Positions 32,529 to 41,003 of a stretch of 64,000 bases of DNA are shown here, in pieces. The translations under genes were made by a program, and so were the position numbers. Each line of letters opens with the position of its first letter. Position 1 is the stretch's first letter. Below the pieces are notes generated by a model that did no database searches, was not told the DNA's origin, and saw only the letters and a program-made list of their open reading frames with translations. The stretch comes from Actinospica sp035552695 (GTDB taxonomy: Bacteria; Actinomycetota; Actinomycetes; Streptomycetales; Catenulisporaceae): positions 1-64,000 of the forward strand of contig NZ_DASZKT010000258.1 of the NCBI RefSeq assembly GCF_035552695.1, in the 5' to 3' direction.

Positions 32529-33494
32529 CTACGGCAGGTCGCCGCGGCGGGCGATTCGGGCCTGGCGCGCCTCAGCGTCGTCCGCCGGCAGCTCGTCCGG
32601 CGCCGCGCCGTCCCAGGCGTCGCCGAGTTCGGCCGCGGCCTTGGCCGGGCGGCGGCGGCGGACCGGCAGCTCGACGCCGTCGGCGATGCGGCGGGCGGTG
32701 ACCAGGAAGCCGGTGTGCCCGACCATCCGGTGGTCCGGCCGTACCGCGAGGCCCTCGACGTGCCAGGAGCGGAACATCGTCTCGAAGGGCGCCGGCTCGG
32801 CGAAGCGGCCGTGCTCGCGGATGGCCTCGACGGTGCGCGAGAGCTGGGTGGTGGTCGCCACGTAGCAGATCAGCACGCCGCCGGGCACCAGCACCTTGGA
32901 GACGGCGTCCACGCACTCCCAGGGCGCCAGCATGTCCAGCACGACCCGGTCCACCTCGTCCGGCCGCAGCGCGGCGACCAGGTCGCCGACGGTCAGCGTC
33001 CAGGCCGGGTGCTCGGCGCCGAAGAAGGTCTCGACGTTCTTCGCGGCGATCTTGGCGAAGTCCTCGCGCCGCTCGTAGGAGTAGACCCGGCCGCCGTCGC
33101 CCACCGCGCGCAGAAGCGAGCAGGTCAGCGCGCCGGAGCCGACGCCCGCCTCCAGCACCCGGGCGCCCGGGTAGACGTCCGCCATCGCCACGATCTGCGC
33201 GGCGTCCTTCGGGTAGACCACGGCGGCGCCGCGCGGCATCGAGAGCACGTAGTCGGCCAGCAGCGGGCGCAGCGCGAGGTAGTCCATGCCCCCGGTGGAG
33301 TGCACGACGGTGCCCTCCGGCTCGCCGATCAGCGCGTCGTGGTCGAAGTAGCCCTTGTGCGTGTGGAACTGCTTGCCGGGCGTGAGCGGGAAGGTGTGGT
33401 GCCTGCCCTTGGTGTCGGTCAGCTGGACCAGGTCCCCCGGCCGGAACGGTCCCTGCCGGTGGGCCTTGCCGGTTTCTTCGTACGTTTCGCTCAC
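32529..33494 (-). CDS. trmI: tRNA (adenine-58-N1)-methyltransferase TrmI
   Basis: A 321-residue SAM-dependent enzyme that makes m1A58 in the T-loop of tRNAs. The N-terminal beta domain has RPGDLVQLTDTKGRHHTFPL and STGGMDYLALRPLLADYVLS. The SAM site is RVLEAGVGSGALTCSLLRAV (about 112-131) and VVLDMLAPWECVDAVSKVL is the catalytic Asp region. It starts at GTG 33494, nine bases from the M50 protease stop. TAGAAT six bases upstream may give an additional leaderless transcript. Confidence 0.95.
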   Translation of the reverse strand: MSETYEETGKAHRQGPFRPGDLVQLTDTKGRHHTFPLTPGKQFHTHKGYFDHDALIGEPEGTVVHSTGGMDYLALRPLLADYVLSMPRGAAVVYPKDAAQIVAMADVYPGARVLEAGVGSGALTCSLLRAVGDGGRVYSYERREDFAKIAAKNVETFFGAEHPAWTLTVGDLVAALRPDEVDRVVLDMLAPWECVDAVSKVLVPGGVLICYVATTTQLSRTVEAIREHGRFAEPAPFETMFRSWHVEGLAVRPDHRMVGHTGFLVTARRIADGVELPVRRRRPAKAAAELGDAWDGAAPDELPADDAEARQARIARRGDLP

Positions 33495-33500
33495 CGGCGA

Positions 33501-33506
33501 ATTCTA
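33501..33506 (-). promoter_or_regulatory. -10 box of a possible leaderless trmI promoter
   Basis: The minus strand reads TAGAAT, six bases, then the GTG of trmI. It overlaps the stop codon of the upstream gene. There is no convincing -35. Confidence 0.3.
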
Positions 33507-34673
33507 TCTGCCCAGGAAGGCGTGCTCGACGTCCGCGGCGGACAGCACTCCGAAGATCGCTCCGTCGGGCTCGGTGACGAGGTACTCGGGGGCCGGGGTG
33601 GCGCGCAGGGCCTGCAGCAGCGACTCGCCGGACAGGTCCGAGGTGAGCGTCATGCCGGGGCGCAGCGCCCGGGAGAGCGTGCCGACCTGCACCCAGGGGT
33701 GCCGCTCGAGCGGGGTCGCGGCGACGGCCGCCTCGTGCACGATCGCGGTCGGGGCGCCGTCGTGGTTCACGATGAGCAGGCTGCGCGCACCGACGGAGGC
33801 CGCGCGGCGCAGCGCCTCGGACAGCGGCACGTCCGAGGACACCGGGATCGCGCGGCGGGTCAGGGTGCGCGCGTGCAGGGTGGGGATCCGCTCGCGCAGC
33901 TTGGCGACGGTCAGCGACTGGCTGGCGCCGATCCAGATGAACGAGGCGATGAAGGCGGCCCACACGAGCGTGTACAGGCCGGAGCCGCTGGTCGCGTTTC
34001 GGGTGGTGAGCATCGCGTAGATCAGCACGCCGACGGCCAGCGCGCGCCCGGCCCACGCGGCGGCCGCGGTGCCCGCGAGCGGCTTGCGGGTGATCGCCCA
34101 GACCGCCGAGCGCAGCACGCGTCCGCCGTCCAGCGGCAGGCCGGGAAGCATGTTGAACACCCCGACCACCAGGTTCGACACCCACAGCGCGGTGACCAGG
34201 TACTGGCAGGCGGCGAAGGCGACGGACGAGGTCGGATGGTCCATCAGTTTCCAGACCCCGAAGAAGATCCCGCCGAGCGCGAAGGAGAGCGCGGGACCGG
34301 CCACCGCGACGGCGAACTCGCGGCCGGGGGTGTCCGGCTCCTTCTCGATCTCCGAGACGCCGCCGAGGAAGTAGATCACGATGCGCCGGACCGGCAGCCC
34401 GAAGCTCTTCGCGACGACGGAGTGGGCCAGTTCGTGCAGCAGCACCGAGAGGTAGAGCAGCACCGCGAAGCCGAAGGCGATCGCGTAGCGCCAGTTGCCG
34501 AACGCGTCGTCGCTGATGTCCTGCCCGAAGTAGTACGTGATGAACGCGGCGATCAGGAACCAGGTCGGGGAGACGACGATGGGGATCCCGAACGGCGCAC
34601 CCATCTGGATGCCGCCGCCCGCTGAGCGGTGGGGATCCGGCCGCCCGCCGTTGTTCTGGTTGTCATCGCTCAC
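33504..34673 (-). CDS. Site-2-protease-type M50 metalloprotease with CBS domains
   Basis: A 389-residue intramembrane zinc protease. The catalytic HELAH is at 80-84 in the second span, and the third zinc ligand is in NMLPGLPLDGGRVLRS (about 174-189). Four or more membrane spans are followed by a cytoplasmic CBS pair (about 255-389; LSEALRRAASVGARSLLIVN and VTEPDGAIFGVLSAADV), which may sense a nucleotide. Members cleave membrane-bound anti-sigma factors or similar substrates; the target here is unknown. The GTG start has TAGCAT seven bases upstream and no binding site. Confidence 0.93.
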   Translation of the reverse strand: MSDDNQNNGGRPDPHRSAGGGIQMGAPFGIPIVVSPTWFLIAAFITYYFGQDISDDAFGNWRYAIAFGFAVLLYLSVLLHELAHSVVAKSFGLPVRRIVIYFLGGVSEIEKEPDTPGREFAVAVAGPALSFALGGIFFGVWKLMDHPTSSVAFAACQYLVTALWVSNLVVGVFNMLPGLPLDGGRVLRSAVWAITRKPLAGTAAAAWAGRALAVGVLIYAMLTTRNATSGSGLYTLVWAAFIASFIWIGASQSLTVAKLRERIPTLHARTLTRRAIPVSSDVPLSEALRRAASVGARSLLIVNHDGAPTAIVHEAAVAATPLERHPWVQVGTLSRALRPGMTLTSDLSGESLLQALRATPAPEYLVTEPDGAIFGVLSAADVEHAFLGR

Positions 34674-34680
34674 ACAGGCG

Positions 34681-34686
34681 ATGCTA
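34681..34686 (-). promoter_or_regulatory. -10 box of a probable leaderless M50 protease promoter
   Basis: The minus strand reads TAGCAT, seven bases, then GTG at 34673. The -35 is poor. Confidence 0.35.
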
Positions 34687-34782
34687 CGGGTTACTCAGCT
34701 CCCACGTGTCACCTGCCCCGGCCGCGGCCGGGTTCCGGAGCAGCGGCGATCAGCATCGTCGGGTTCTGTCGGAGGAGCGCAC

Positions 34783-34788
34783 TAAGGT
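34783..34788 (+). promoter_or_regulatory. -10 box in front of the RecB-type nuclease
   Basis: TAAGGT lies eight bases before the ATG at 34797, consistent with a leaderless or near-leaderless transcript. The -35 is poor. Confidence 0.3.
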
Positions 34789-34796
34789 TGGCGGAC

Positions 34797-35729
34797 ATGG
34801 GTGAGATCGAGGTCGGCGCGCAGCCGGAGACGGAGTTCGCCGCGCAGTCGGAGGCCGAGGCTGAATTCGCCGCGGACGGCGCGCTGTTCGACGCCGGTCC
34901 CGGCATCGTCAAGCTGCCCGCCGCGCTCTCGCCCTCGCGCGCCGGGGACTTCCAGCAGTGCCCGCTGCTGTTCCGGTTCCGCGTGGTGGACAAGGTCCCC
35001 GAGCCGCCGAACGCCGCCGCGACGAAGGGGACTCTGGTGCACGCCGTCCTCGAGCGGCTCTTCGACCTGCCCGCGACGCAGCGCACGCCGGGCGAGGCAG
35101 TGGAGCTGCTGCGGCCGCAGTGGGAGCGGCTGCTGGCGGAGAAGCCCGAGCTCGGCGGCCTGTTCGCGACGGACGAGGAGCGGGCCGGCTGGCTCGCGGA
35201 GGCCGAGAAGCTGCTCGGCACGTACTTCACCCTGGAGAACCCGACCCGTCTCGAGCCGGCCAAGCGCGAGCTGTTCGTCCGCGCCCCGATGGGCGAGGGC
35301 GAGGATCGCCTGCTGCTGCGCGGGTTCGTCGACAGGCTGGACGTGGCGCCGAACGGGATGCTGCGCGTCGTCGACTACAAGACCGGCAAGGCTCCGCCGC
35401 CGGGATATGAGGAGAAGACGCTCTTTCAGATGAAGTTCTACGCCCTCGTGCTGTGGAAGGTGCGCGGCGTCGTGCCGAAGCGGCTGCAGTTGCTGTTCCT
35501 CGGCAACGGCGAGGTGCTGACGTACGACCCGACCGAGGCCGACCTGCTCGCCGTCGAGCAGCGCATCGCCCGGATCTGGTCGGCGATCCGCGCGGCGGCC
35601 GAGGCGAAGCGGTGGGAGCCGAAGCCCTCGAAACTGTGCGGCTGGTGCAGTTTCCGCGCGCTGTGTCCCGCGCAGGGCGGCGAGACGCCTCCGGTGCCTG
35701 AGGTGCGGATCGTGCCGACGACGGCGTGA
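34797..35729 (+). CDS. RecB-family PD-(D/E)XK nuclease with Fe-S cysteines
   Basis: A 310-residue single-domain nuclease. LSPSRAGDFQQCPLLFRFRV is the N-terminal motif with the first cysteine. The catalytic core is LLLRGFVDRLDVAPNG and RVVDYKTGKAPPPGY (the D...DYKTG form of PD-(D/E)XK), and the C-terminal CGWCSFRALCP supplies the other three cysteines of an AddB/Cas4-type 4Fe-4S cluster. No helicase domain is attached, so it may be a repair exonuclease working alone. The ATG at 34797 is preferred; a TTG at 34788, ten bases after GGAGGAG, is an alternative. Confidence 0.9.
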   Translation: MGEIEVGAQPETEFAAQSEAEAEFAADGALFDAGPGIVKLPAALSPSRAGDFQQCPLLFRFRVVDKVPEPPNAAATKGTLVHAVLERLFDLPATQRTPGEAVELLRPQWERLLAEKPELGGLFATDEERAGWLAEAEKLLGTYFTLENPTRLEPAKRELFVRAPMGEGEDRLLLRGFVDRLDVAPNGMLRVVDYKTGKAPPPGYEEKTLFQMKFYALVLWKVRGVVPKRLQLLFLGNGEVLTYDPTEADLLAVEQRIARIWSAIRAAAEAKRWEPKPSKLCGWCSFRALCPAQGGETPPVPEVRIVPTTA

Positions 35730-35767
35730 CCTCGTGACTCCGCATTCGTCCGCCGGTGCGCGATCGC

Positions 35768-36607
35768 TCAGTGCGCGATGAGCAGGATGCCGAGGACGAC
35801 GCCCGCCGAGGCGGCGAGGCGCAGCCGGCCGAAGCCCTCCTTGAGGACCAGGGCGCCGATGGCGGCGCCGATCAGGATGCTGGTTTCGCGCAGCGTGGCC
35901 ACTCCGGCGAGGGTGCCTCTGGTCTGCGCCCACAGGACGAGGGTGTAGGCGGTCAGCGAGATCACGCCGCCGCCGAGTCCGCGCGCGGTGTCGACGCGGA
36001 GCGAGGAGAGGAACGCACGGCGGCGGAGCGCGGCCGTGACGCCGAGGATGACGATCGCCTCGGTCAGGAAGACCCAGCAGGAGTAGCCGAGGACCGTGCC
36101 CGCCTTGCGCACGGCCACGCCGTCCACGACCGTGTAGCTCGCGATCGCGCAGCCGGTGCCGACCGCGGCGAGCACGGCCGGCAGGTCCGCCCTGGTCGGC
36201 AGGCCGTTGGACAGGGCCAGCGCGAGCAGGCCGGCCGAGACGACGGCGATGCCGAGCGCTTCGAGGCCGGACATCCGCTGCCCGACGACGAACGTGGCCA
36301 CGAGCGCGACGAGCACCGGCGAGGTGCCGCGGGCGATCGGGTACATGCGGCCGAACTCGCCGAGCTTGTAGGCGAGCACGAGGCCGAAGGAGTAGAGCAC
36401 CTCGAGTGCCGTGGACAGCGCGATGTAGGGCCACACGACGCGGTTCGGCATCGGCAGGAACGGCAGCGCCACCGCGCAGCACAGGCCCGCGGCCGCGGCG
36501 ATCAGCGTGATGGCGGTGAGCCGGTCCTTGGAGGTGTGGGCGAGGGCGTTCCACACGGCGTGCAGGAGCGCGGATCCGAGGACCACGGCCACAACCATCG
36601 GCGTCAT
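35768..36607 (-). CDS. EamA-family (DMT) membrane transporter
   Basis: A 279-residue protein with about ten membrane spans in two EamA repeats: VVAVVLGSALLHAVWNALAH at the N-terminus and GLGGGVISLTAYTLVLWAQT in the second half. GTSPVLVALVATFVVGQRMS closes the first repeat. These export or exchange metabolites such as amino acids; the substrate is unknown. A 21-bp perfect inverted repeat with a GntR-like core lies upstream and may control it. It is convergent with the recB-type gene. Confidence 0.9.
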   Translation of the reverse strand: MTPMVVAVVLGSALLHAVWNALAHTSKDRLTAITLIAAAAGLCCAVALPFLPMPNRVVWPYIALSTALEVLYSFGLVLAYKLGEFGRMYPIARGTSPVLVALVATFVVGQRMSGLEALGIAVVSAGLLALALSNGLPTRADLPAVLAAVGTGCAIASYTVVDGVAVRKAGTVLGYSCWVFLTEAIVILGVTAALRRRAFLSSLRVDTARGLGGGVISLTAYTLVLWAQTRGTLAGVATLRETSILIGAAIGALVLKEGFGRLRLAASAGVVLGILLIAH

Positions 36608-36631
36608 GGGTGAAAGCTAGCACCAGAAATT

Positions 36632-36675
36632 ACGCCTGGTCGACAACTTGTATGTACAAGTTGTCGACCAGGCGT
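36632..36675. terminator. 21-bp perfect inverted repeat: terminator and/or GntR-type operator
   Basis: Bases 36632-36652 and 36655-36675 are exact reverse complements around only two bases. The outer arms are GC-rich (ACGCCTGGTCG) and the centre is CTTGTATGTACAAG, which resembles operators of GntR/HutC-type repressors. It lies 20 bases downstream of the HAD gene and 25 bases upstream of the EamA gene, so it could serve as terminator of one and operator of the other. Confidence 0.55.
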
Positions 36676-36695
36676 CGTTGCGATCGGCCGCCGAA

Positions 36696-37346
36696 TCAGC
36701 TGAGGGCGGCGAGATACGCCAGGTCCACGCCGTCCAGCGAGGCCGCCCTGGTCACCCGCGGCCGGCCCGGCACCGTGACCGCGGCGTGCGGCACGGCCAG
36801 CACCCGGCAGCCCGCCGCCGCGCCCGCCGCGATGCCGATCGGCGAGTCCTCGATGACCACGCAGTCGGCCGGATCCACGCCGAGCAGTTCGGCCGCGAGC
36901 AGGTAGGGCTGCGGGTCCGGCTTGCCGCGGTCCACGTCGTCGCCGGAGACCGTGTGCCGGAAGAAGTCCGTGCCGATCGCGCCGAGGCAGGCGTCGACGA
37001 TCTGCCGGGAAGAGGCGGACACGAGCGCGGTGGGCACGCCCGCGACCTGCAGCTCGACCAGCAGCTCCTTCGCGCCGGGCAGCATCTCCAGGCCCTGCGA
37101 AAGCTGCTCGACCATCGCGGCCTCGATCTTCACGTTCAGCTGCTCCCAGGTCAGCGGGATGCCGCTGACGCCGACCAGGTACTTGCAGGAGACCTCGTTC
37201 GGCTGGCCGAGGACGTGCTCCCAGTGCTCCCGGCCGAGCTCGAAGTCGAATTCGGCCAGCAGCCTGACCTCGGTGTCGAACCAGACCGGTTCGGAGTCGA
37301 TCAAGGTACCGTCCATGTCGAACAGTACGGCGGTCGGCTCAGGCAT
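36696..37346 (-). CDS. HAD-IA hydrolase (beta-phosphoglucomutase-like)
   Basis: A 216-residue phosphatase. Motif I is VLFDMDGTLIDSEPVWFDTE with the nucleophile Asp10; motif II is TALVSASSRQIVDACLG; the loop GKPDPQPYLLAAELLGVDPA carries the catalytic Lys, and VVIEDSPIGIAAGAAAGCRV is motif IV. The helical cap places it with beta-phosphoglucomutase/sugar-phosphatase types. Its ATG lies inside metH, overlapping by eight bases, so it is translated with MetH. Confidence 0.9.
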   Translation of the reverse strand: MPEPTAVLFDMDGTLIDSEPVWFDTEVRLLAEFDFELGREHWEHVLGQPNEVSCKYLVGVSGIPLTWEQLNVKIEAAMVEQLSQGLEMLPGAKELLVELQVAGVPTALVSASSRQIVDACLGAIGTDFFRHTVSGDDVDRGKPDPQPYLLAAELLGVDPADCVVIEDSPIGIAAGAAAGCRVLAVPHAAVTVPGRPRVTRAASLDGVDLAYLAALS

Positions 37347-40300
37347 TGAAGTACTTCGCTTCCGGATGGTGGATGACGATCGCGTCGGTGGACTGCTCGG
37401 GGTGCAGCTGGTACTCCTCGGACAGCTCGACGCCGATCCGGTGGGGTTCGAGCAGATCGACGATCTTGGTTCGGTCCTCGAGGTTCGGGCAGGCGCCGTA
37501 GCCGAGCGAGAAGCGCGCGCCGCGGTATTCGAGCTTGAGCATGCCGTCGATCGTCGCCGGGTCCTGCGACCCGAAGCCGAGCTCGGCGCGCACCCGCGCG
37601 TGCCAGTACTCCGCGAGCGCCTCGGTGAGCTGGACAGACAGGCCGTGCAGCTCCAGGTAGTCGCGGTAGGCGTTCGCCTCGAACAGCTTCGCGGTCTCCC
37701 CGGCGATCCGCGAGCCGACGGTGACCAGCTGGAAGCCGACGACGTCCGGGCCGTCCGGGCTCTCGGCGGGGCGGAAGAAGTCGGCCAGGCACAGGTGCCG
37801 GTCGCGGCGCTGGCGCGGGAAGGTGAAGCGGGTGCGCTCGGCGCCGTTCTCGTCCAGCACGATCAGGTCGTCGCCCTTGGACACGGCCGGGAAGTAGCCG
37901 TACACGACGGCGGCCTCGAGCAGGTTGTCGGTGTGCAGCCGGTCCAGCCACATGCGCAGCCGCGGCCGGCCCTCGGTCTCGACCAGCTCGTCGTACGACG
38001 GCCCGTCTCCACCACGCGAGGCACGCAGCCCCCACTGCCCGAGGAATGTCGCCCGCTCGTCGAGCCAGGAGGCGTAGTCGCCGAGCTGGATGCCCTTGAT
38101 CACCCGGGTGCCCCAGAACGGCGGGGTCGGGATCGGGTTGTCGACCGCCACGTCGGAGCGCGCGGGCATCTGCTCGGGCTCGGTGACCTCGAGCCGGTTG
38201 CCGGTCGCGTGCACCCGGCGCTCGCGGCGCGCCGGCAGCGCGGCGCCCGGGGCACCGGTCTTGATCGCGGCGACGGCGTCCATCAGCCGCAGGCCCTCGA
38301 AGGCGTCGCGCGCGTAGCGGACCTCGCCCTCGTACACCTCGGCCAGGTCCTGCTCGACATACGCCCGGGTCAGCGCCGCGCCGCCGAGCAGCACGGGCCA
38401 GCGCGCGGCCACGCCGCGGGCGTTCATCTCCTGGAGGTTCTCCTTCATCACGACCGTGGACTTCACCAGCAGGCCGGACATGCCGATGACGTCCGCCTTG
38501 TGCTCCTCCGCGGCCTCGAGGATCGCCGCGATCGGCTGCTTGATGCCGATGTTGACGACGGAGTAGCCGTTGTTCGTCAGGATGATGTCGACGAGGTTCT
38601 TGCCGATGTCGTGCACGTCGCCCTTGACCGTGGCCAGCACGATCGTGGCCTTGCCGGAGGAGTCGGTCTTCTCCATGTGCGGCTCGAGGTGCGCGACGGC
38701 GGCCTTCATCACCTCGGCCGACTGGAGCACGAAGGGCAGCTGCATCTGGCCGGAGCCGAACAGCTCGCCGACCGTCTTCATGCCCGAGAGCAGCACCTCG
38801 TTGACGATCTCCAGCGCCGGGCGCTCCCGCAGCGCCTCGTCGAGGTCCGCCTCCAGGCCGAGCCGTTCGCCGTCCACGATGCGCGCCTGCAGCCGCTCGT
38901 CCAGCGGCATCGCGGCGAGCTCCTGGGCGCGGGTCTCCTTGGACGAGGCGGCCGACACGCCCTGGAACAGTTCGAGCAGCCGGGACAGCGGGTCGTAGTC
39001 CGCGGTGCGCCGGTCGTAGATGAGGTCGAGCGCGGCCTCGCGCCGCTCCTCCGGGATCCGGTTGATCGGCAGGATCTTCGAGGCGTGCACGATCGCCGAG
39101 TCCAGGCCGGCCTCGCTGCACTCGTGCAGGAAGACGGAGTTGAGCACCTGGCGGGCCGCCGGGTTCAGGCCGAAGGAGATGTTCGACAGGCCGAGCGTGG
39201 TCTGCACGTCCGGGTGGACGCGCTTGAGTTCGCGGATCGCCTCGATCGTCTCCAGGCCGTCGCGCCGGGACTCCTCCAGGCCGCTGCCGATGGTGAAGGT
39301 GAGGCAGTCCACCAGGATCGCCGACTCGGGCACGCCCCAGTTGGTCGTGATGTCCTCGATCAGCCGCTCGGCGATCTCCACCTTCTTCGCGGCGGTGCGC
39401 GCCTGGCCCAGCTCGTCGATGGTCAGCGCGACCACTCCGGCGCCGTGCTCGGCGGCCAGCGTCATGATCTGGGCGAAGCGGGATTCCGGTCCGTCGCCGT
39501 CCTCGTAGTTCACCGAGTTGAGCACGGCCCGGCCGCCCAGGCATTCGAGACCGGCCCGGAGCACCGCGGGCTCGGTGGAGTCGAGCACGATCGGCAGTGT
39601 GGAGGCGGTGGCGAAGCGCCCGGCGAGCTCGCGCATGTCGGCCACGCCGTCCCGGCCGACATAGTCCACGCACAGGTCGAGCAGGTGCGCGCCGTCCCGG
39701 ATCTGGGCGCGGGCGATCTCCACGCAGGCGTCCCAGTCCTCGACGATCATCGCCTCGCGGAAGGCCTTCGAGCCGTTCGCGTTGGTGCGCTCGCCGATCG
39801 CCAGGTAGGAGGAGTCCTGCCGGAAGGCCACCGACTGGTAGAGCGAGGCGGCCGAGGGCTCGGGCTGCGGGTTGCGCGCGGGGGGCACCGTGCCGTGCAC
39901 GCGCTCGACGAGCTGGCGCAGGTGCTCGGGCGTGGTGCCGCAGCATCCGCCGATCAGGTTCACGCCGTAGTCCGCGATGAACCGCTCGTGCCAGGAGGTG
40001 AACTGCTCCGGGGTCAGCGGGTAGTAGGAGCCGTCCTTCGTCAGGATCGGCAGGCCCGCGTTCGGCATGCAGGACAGGCCGATCTGCGCGTACTTGGTCA
40101 GGTGGCGCAGGTACTCGGGGTACTCCTCCGGGCCGGTCGCGCAGTTCAGTCCGATGACGTCGATGCCGAGCGGCTCGAGGGCGGTGAGGGCCGCGCCGAT
40201 CTCGGTGCCGAGCAGCATCACGCCGGTCGTCTCGACCGTCACCGAGACGATCAGCGGCAGGTCCGTCCCGGCGGCGGCCATCGCCCGCTTGGCGCCGACC

Positions 40301-40821
40301 ACGGCGGCCTTGGCCTGCAGCAGGTCCTGGCTGGTCTCGATGATCACGCCGTCGACGCCGCCGGAGATCATGCCCTCGACCTGCGTCTGGTAGCCGTCGC
40401 GCACGGTGGCGAAGGGGATGTGGCGCAGCGAGGGCAGCTTCGTGCCGCCGCCGGCCGAGCCGAGCACCCAGCGCGGGCGCTCCGGGGTCGCGAAGGAGTC
40501 GGCGGACTCGCGGGCGATCCGAACCGCGGCCTCGGCGAGCTCGAAGATCCGGTCCTCGAGCCCGTACTCGCCGAGCGCGGTCCGGTTGGTGCCGAAGGTG
40601 TTCGTCTCCACGCAGTCGATGCCGGCCGCGAAGTAGGCGTCGTGGATCCCGCGCACGACGTCGGGCCGCGAGACGCTGAGGATCTCGTTGCAGCCCTCGT
40701 GTCCCTGGAAGTCCTCAAGGGTCAGGTCGACGCCCTGGAGCATGGAGCCCATGGCCCCGTCTGCGATCACGACGCGCTCGGTGAGCGCCTGGCGGAGCGA
40801 TGCGGCGCGGCTGCTGCTCAT
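37339..40821 (-). CDS. metH: Cobalamin-dependent methionine synthase MetH
   Basis: A 1160-residue enzyme that methylates homocysteine with 5-methyltetrahydrofolate via cobalamin. The modules are in order: the homocysteine domain (VVIADGAMGSMLQG; zinc cysteine in GGCCGTTPEHLRQL), the folate domain (AIGERTNANGSKAFREAMIV), the cobalamin domain (KGDVHDIGKNLVDIILTNNG; the His is the lower axial ligand) and the SAM-dependent activation domain (ELGFGSQDPATIDG, YGACPNLEDRTKIVDLLEP). The ATG at 40821 is preceded by GAAGGG. Two small hairpins lie in the leader; no cobalamin riboswitch was seen. Confidence 0.97.
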   Translation of the reverse strand: MSSSRAASLRQALTERVVIADGAMGSMLQGVDLTLEDFQGHEGCNEILSVSRPDVVRGIHDAYFAAGIDCVETNTFGTNRTALGEYGLEDRIFELAEAAVRIARESADSFATPERPRWVLGSAGGGTKLPSLRHIPFATVRDGYQTQVEGMISGGVDGVIIETSQDLLQAKAAVVGAKRAMAAAGTDLPLIVSVTVETTGVMLLGTEIGAALTALEPLGIDVIGLNCATGPEEYPEYLRHLTKYAQIGLSCMPNAGLPILTKDGSYYPLTPEQFTSWHERFIADYGVNLIGGCCGTTPEHLRQLVERVHGTVPPARNPQPEPSAASLYQSVAFRQDSSYLAIGERTNANGSKAFREAMIVEDWDACVEIARAQIRDGAHLLDLCVDYVGRDGVADMRELAGRFATASTLPIVLDSTEPAVLRAGLECLGGRAVLNSVNYEDGDGPESRFAQIMTLAAEHGAGVVALTIDELGQARTAAKKVEIAERLIEDITTNWGVPESAILVDCLTFTIGSGLEESRRDGLETIEAIRELKRVHPDVQTTLGLSNISFGLNPAARQVLNSVFLHECSEAGLDSAIVHASKILPINRIPEERREAALDLIYDRRTADYDPLSRLLELFQGVSAASSKETRAQELAAMPLDERLQARIVDGERLGLEADLDEALRERPALEIVNEVLLSGMKTVGELFGSGQMQLPFVLQSAEVMKAAVAHLEPHMEKTDSSGKATIVLATVKGDVHDIGKNLVDIILTNNGYSVVNIGIKQPIAAILEAAEEHKADVIGMSGLLVKSTVVMKENLQEMNARGVAARWPVLLGGAALTRAYVEQDLAEVYEGEVRYARDAFEGLRLMDAVAAIKTGAPGAALPARRERRVHATGNRLEVTEPEQMPARSDVAVDNPIPTPPFWGTRVIKGIQLGDYASWLDERATFLGQWGLRASRGGDGPSYDELVETEGRPRLRMWLDRLHTDNLLEAAVVYGYFPAVSKGDDLIVLDENGAERTRFTFPRQRRDRHLCLADFFRPAESPDGPDVVGFQLVTVGSRIAGETAKLFEANAYRDYLELHGLSVQLTEALAEYWHARVRAELGFGSQDPATIDGMLKLEYRGARFSLGYGACPNLEDRTKIVDLLEPHRIGVELSEEYQLHPEQSTDAIVIHHPEAKYFNA

Positions 40822-40856
40822 CACTGACCCTTCGGCTAGATCGGGAACCACGAGAC

Positions 40857-40887
40857 GCGGGGGAAACCCGCTTACGCTCTAAGCGTA
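40857..40887 (-). promoter_or_regulatory. Two tandem hairpins in the metH leader
   Basis: TACGCT-CTA-AGCGTA (40873-40887) and GCGGG...CCCGC (40857-40871) lie next to each other about 35-65 bases before the metH start. They could be mRNA structures or an operator dyad. They are far too short for a known cobalamin or SAM riboswitch. Confidence 0.3.
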
Positions 40888-41003
40888 CCGATCGGCCGCG
40901 ACACGCCGGTCTTGTGTCCACAGGGCGTAGTCTGGGCATGCGCTTAGTTGCGCGGCGGACAGCTGCTCGGCCGCGCACGACCGACGACGACGAGGAGGCA
41001 CGG

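Noticed and set aside
36922..40827. A 1301-codon open frame on the plus strand opposite metH
   Set aside because: It is antisense to a complete MetH with all four modules. Long antisense frames arise from GC-rich codon bias; the product is low-complexity (Arg, Gly, Leu, Asp, Glu, Val) with no domain.
40822..40940. Cobalamin or SAM riboswitch before metH
   Set aside because: The gap is only about 120 bases and shared with a divergent gene; no B12-box-like or SAM-type conserved core was found.
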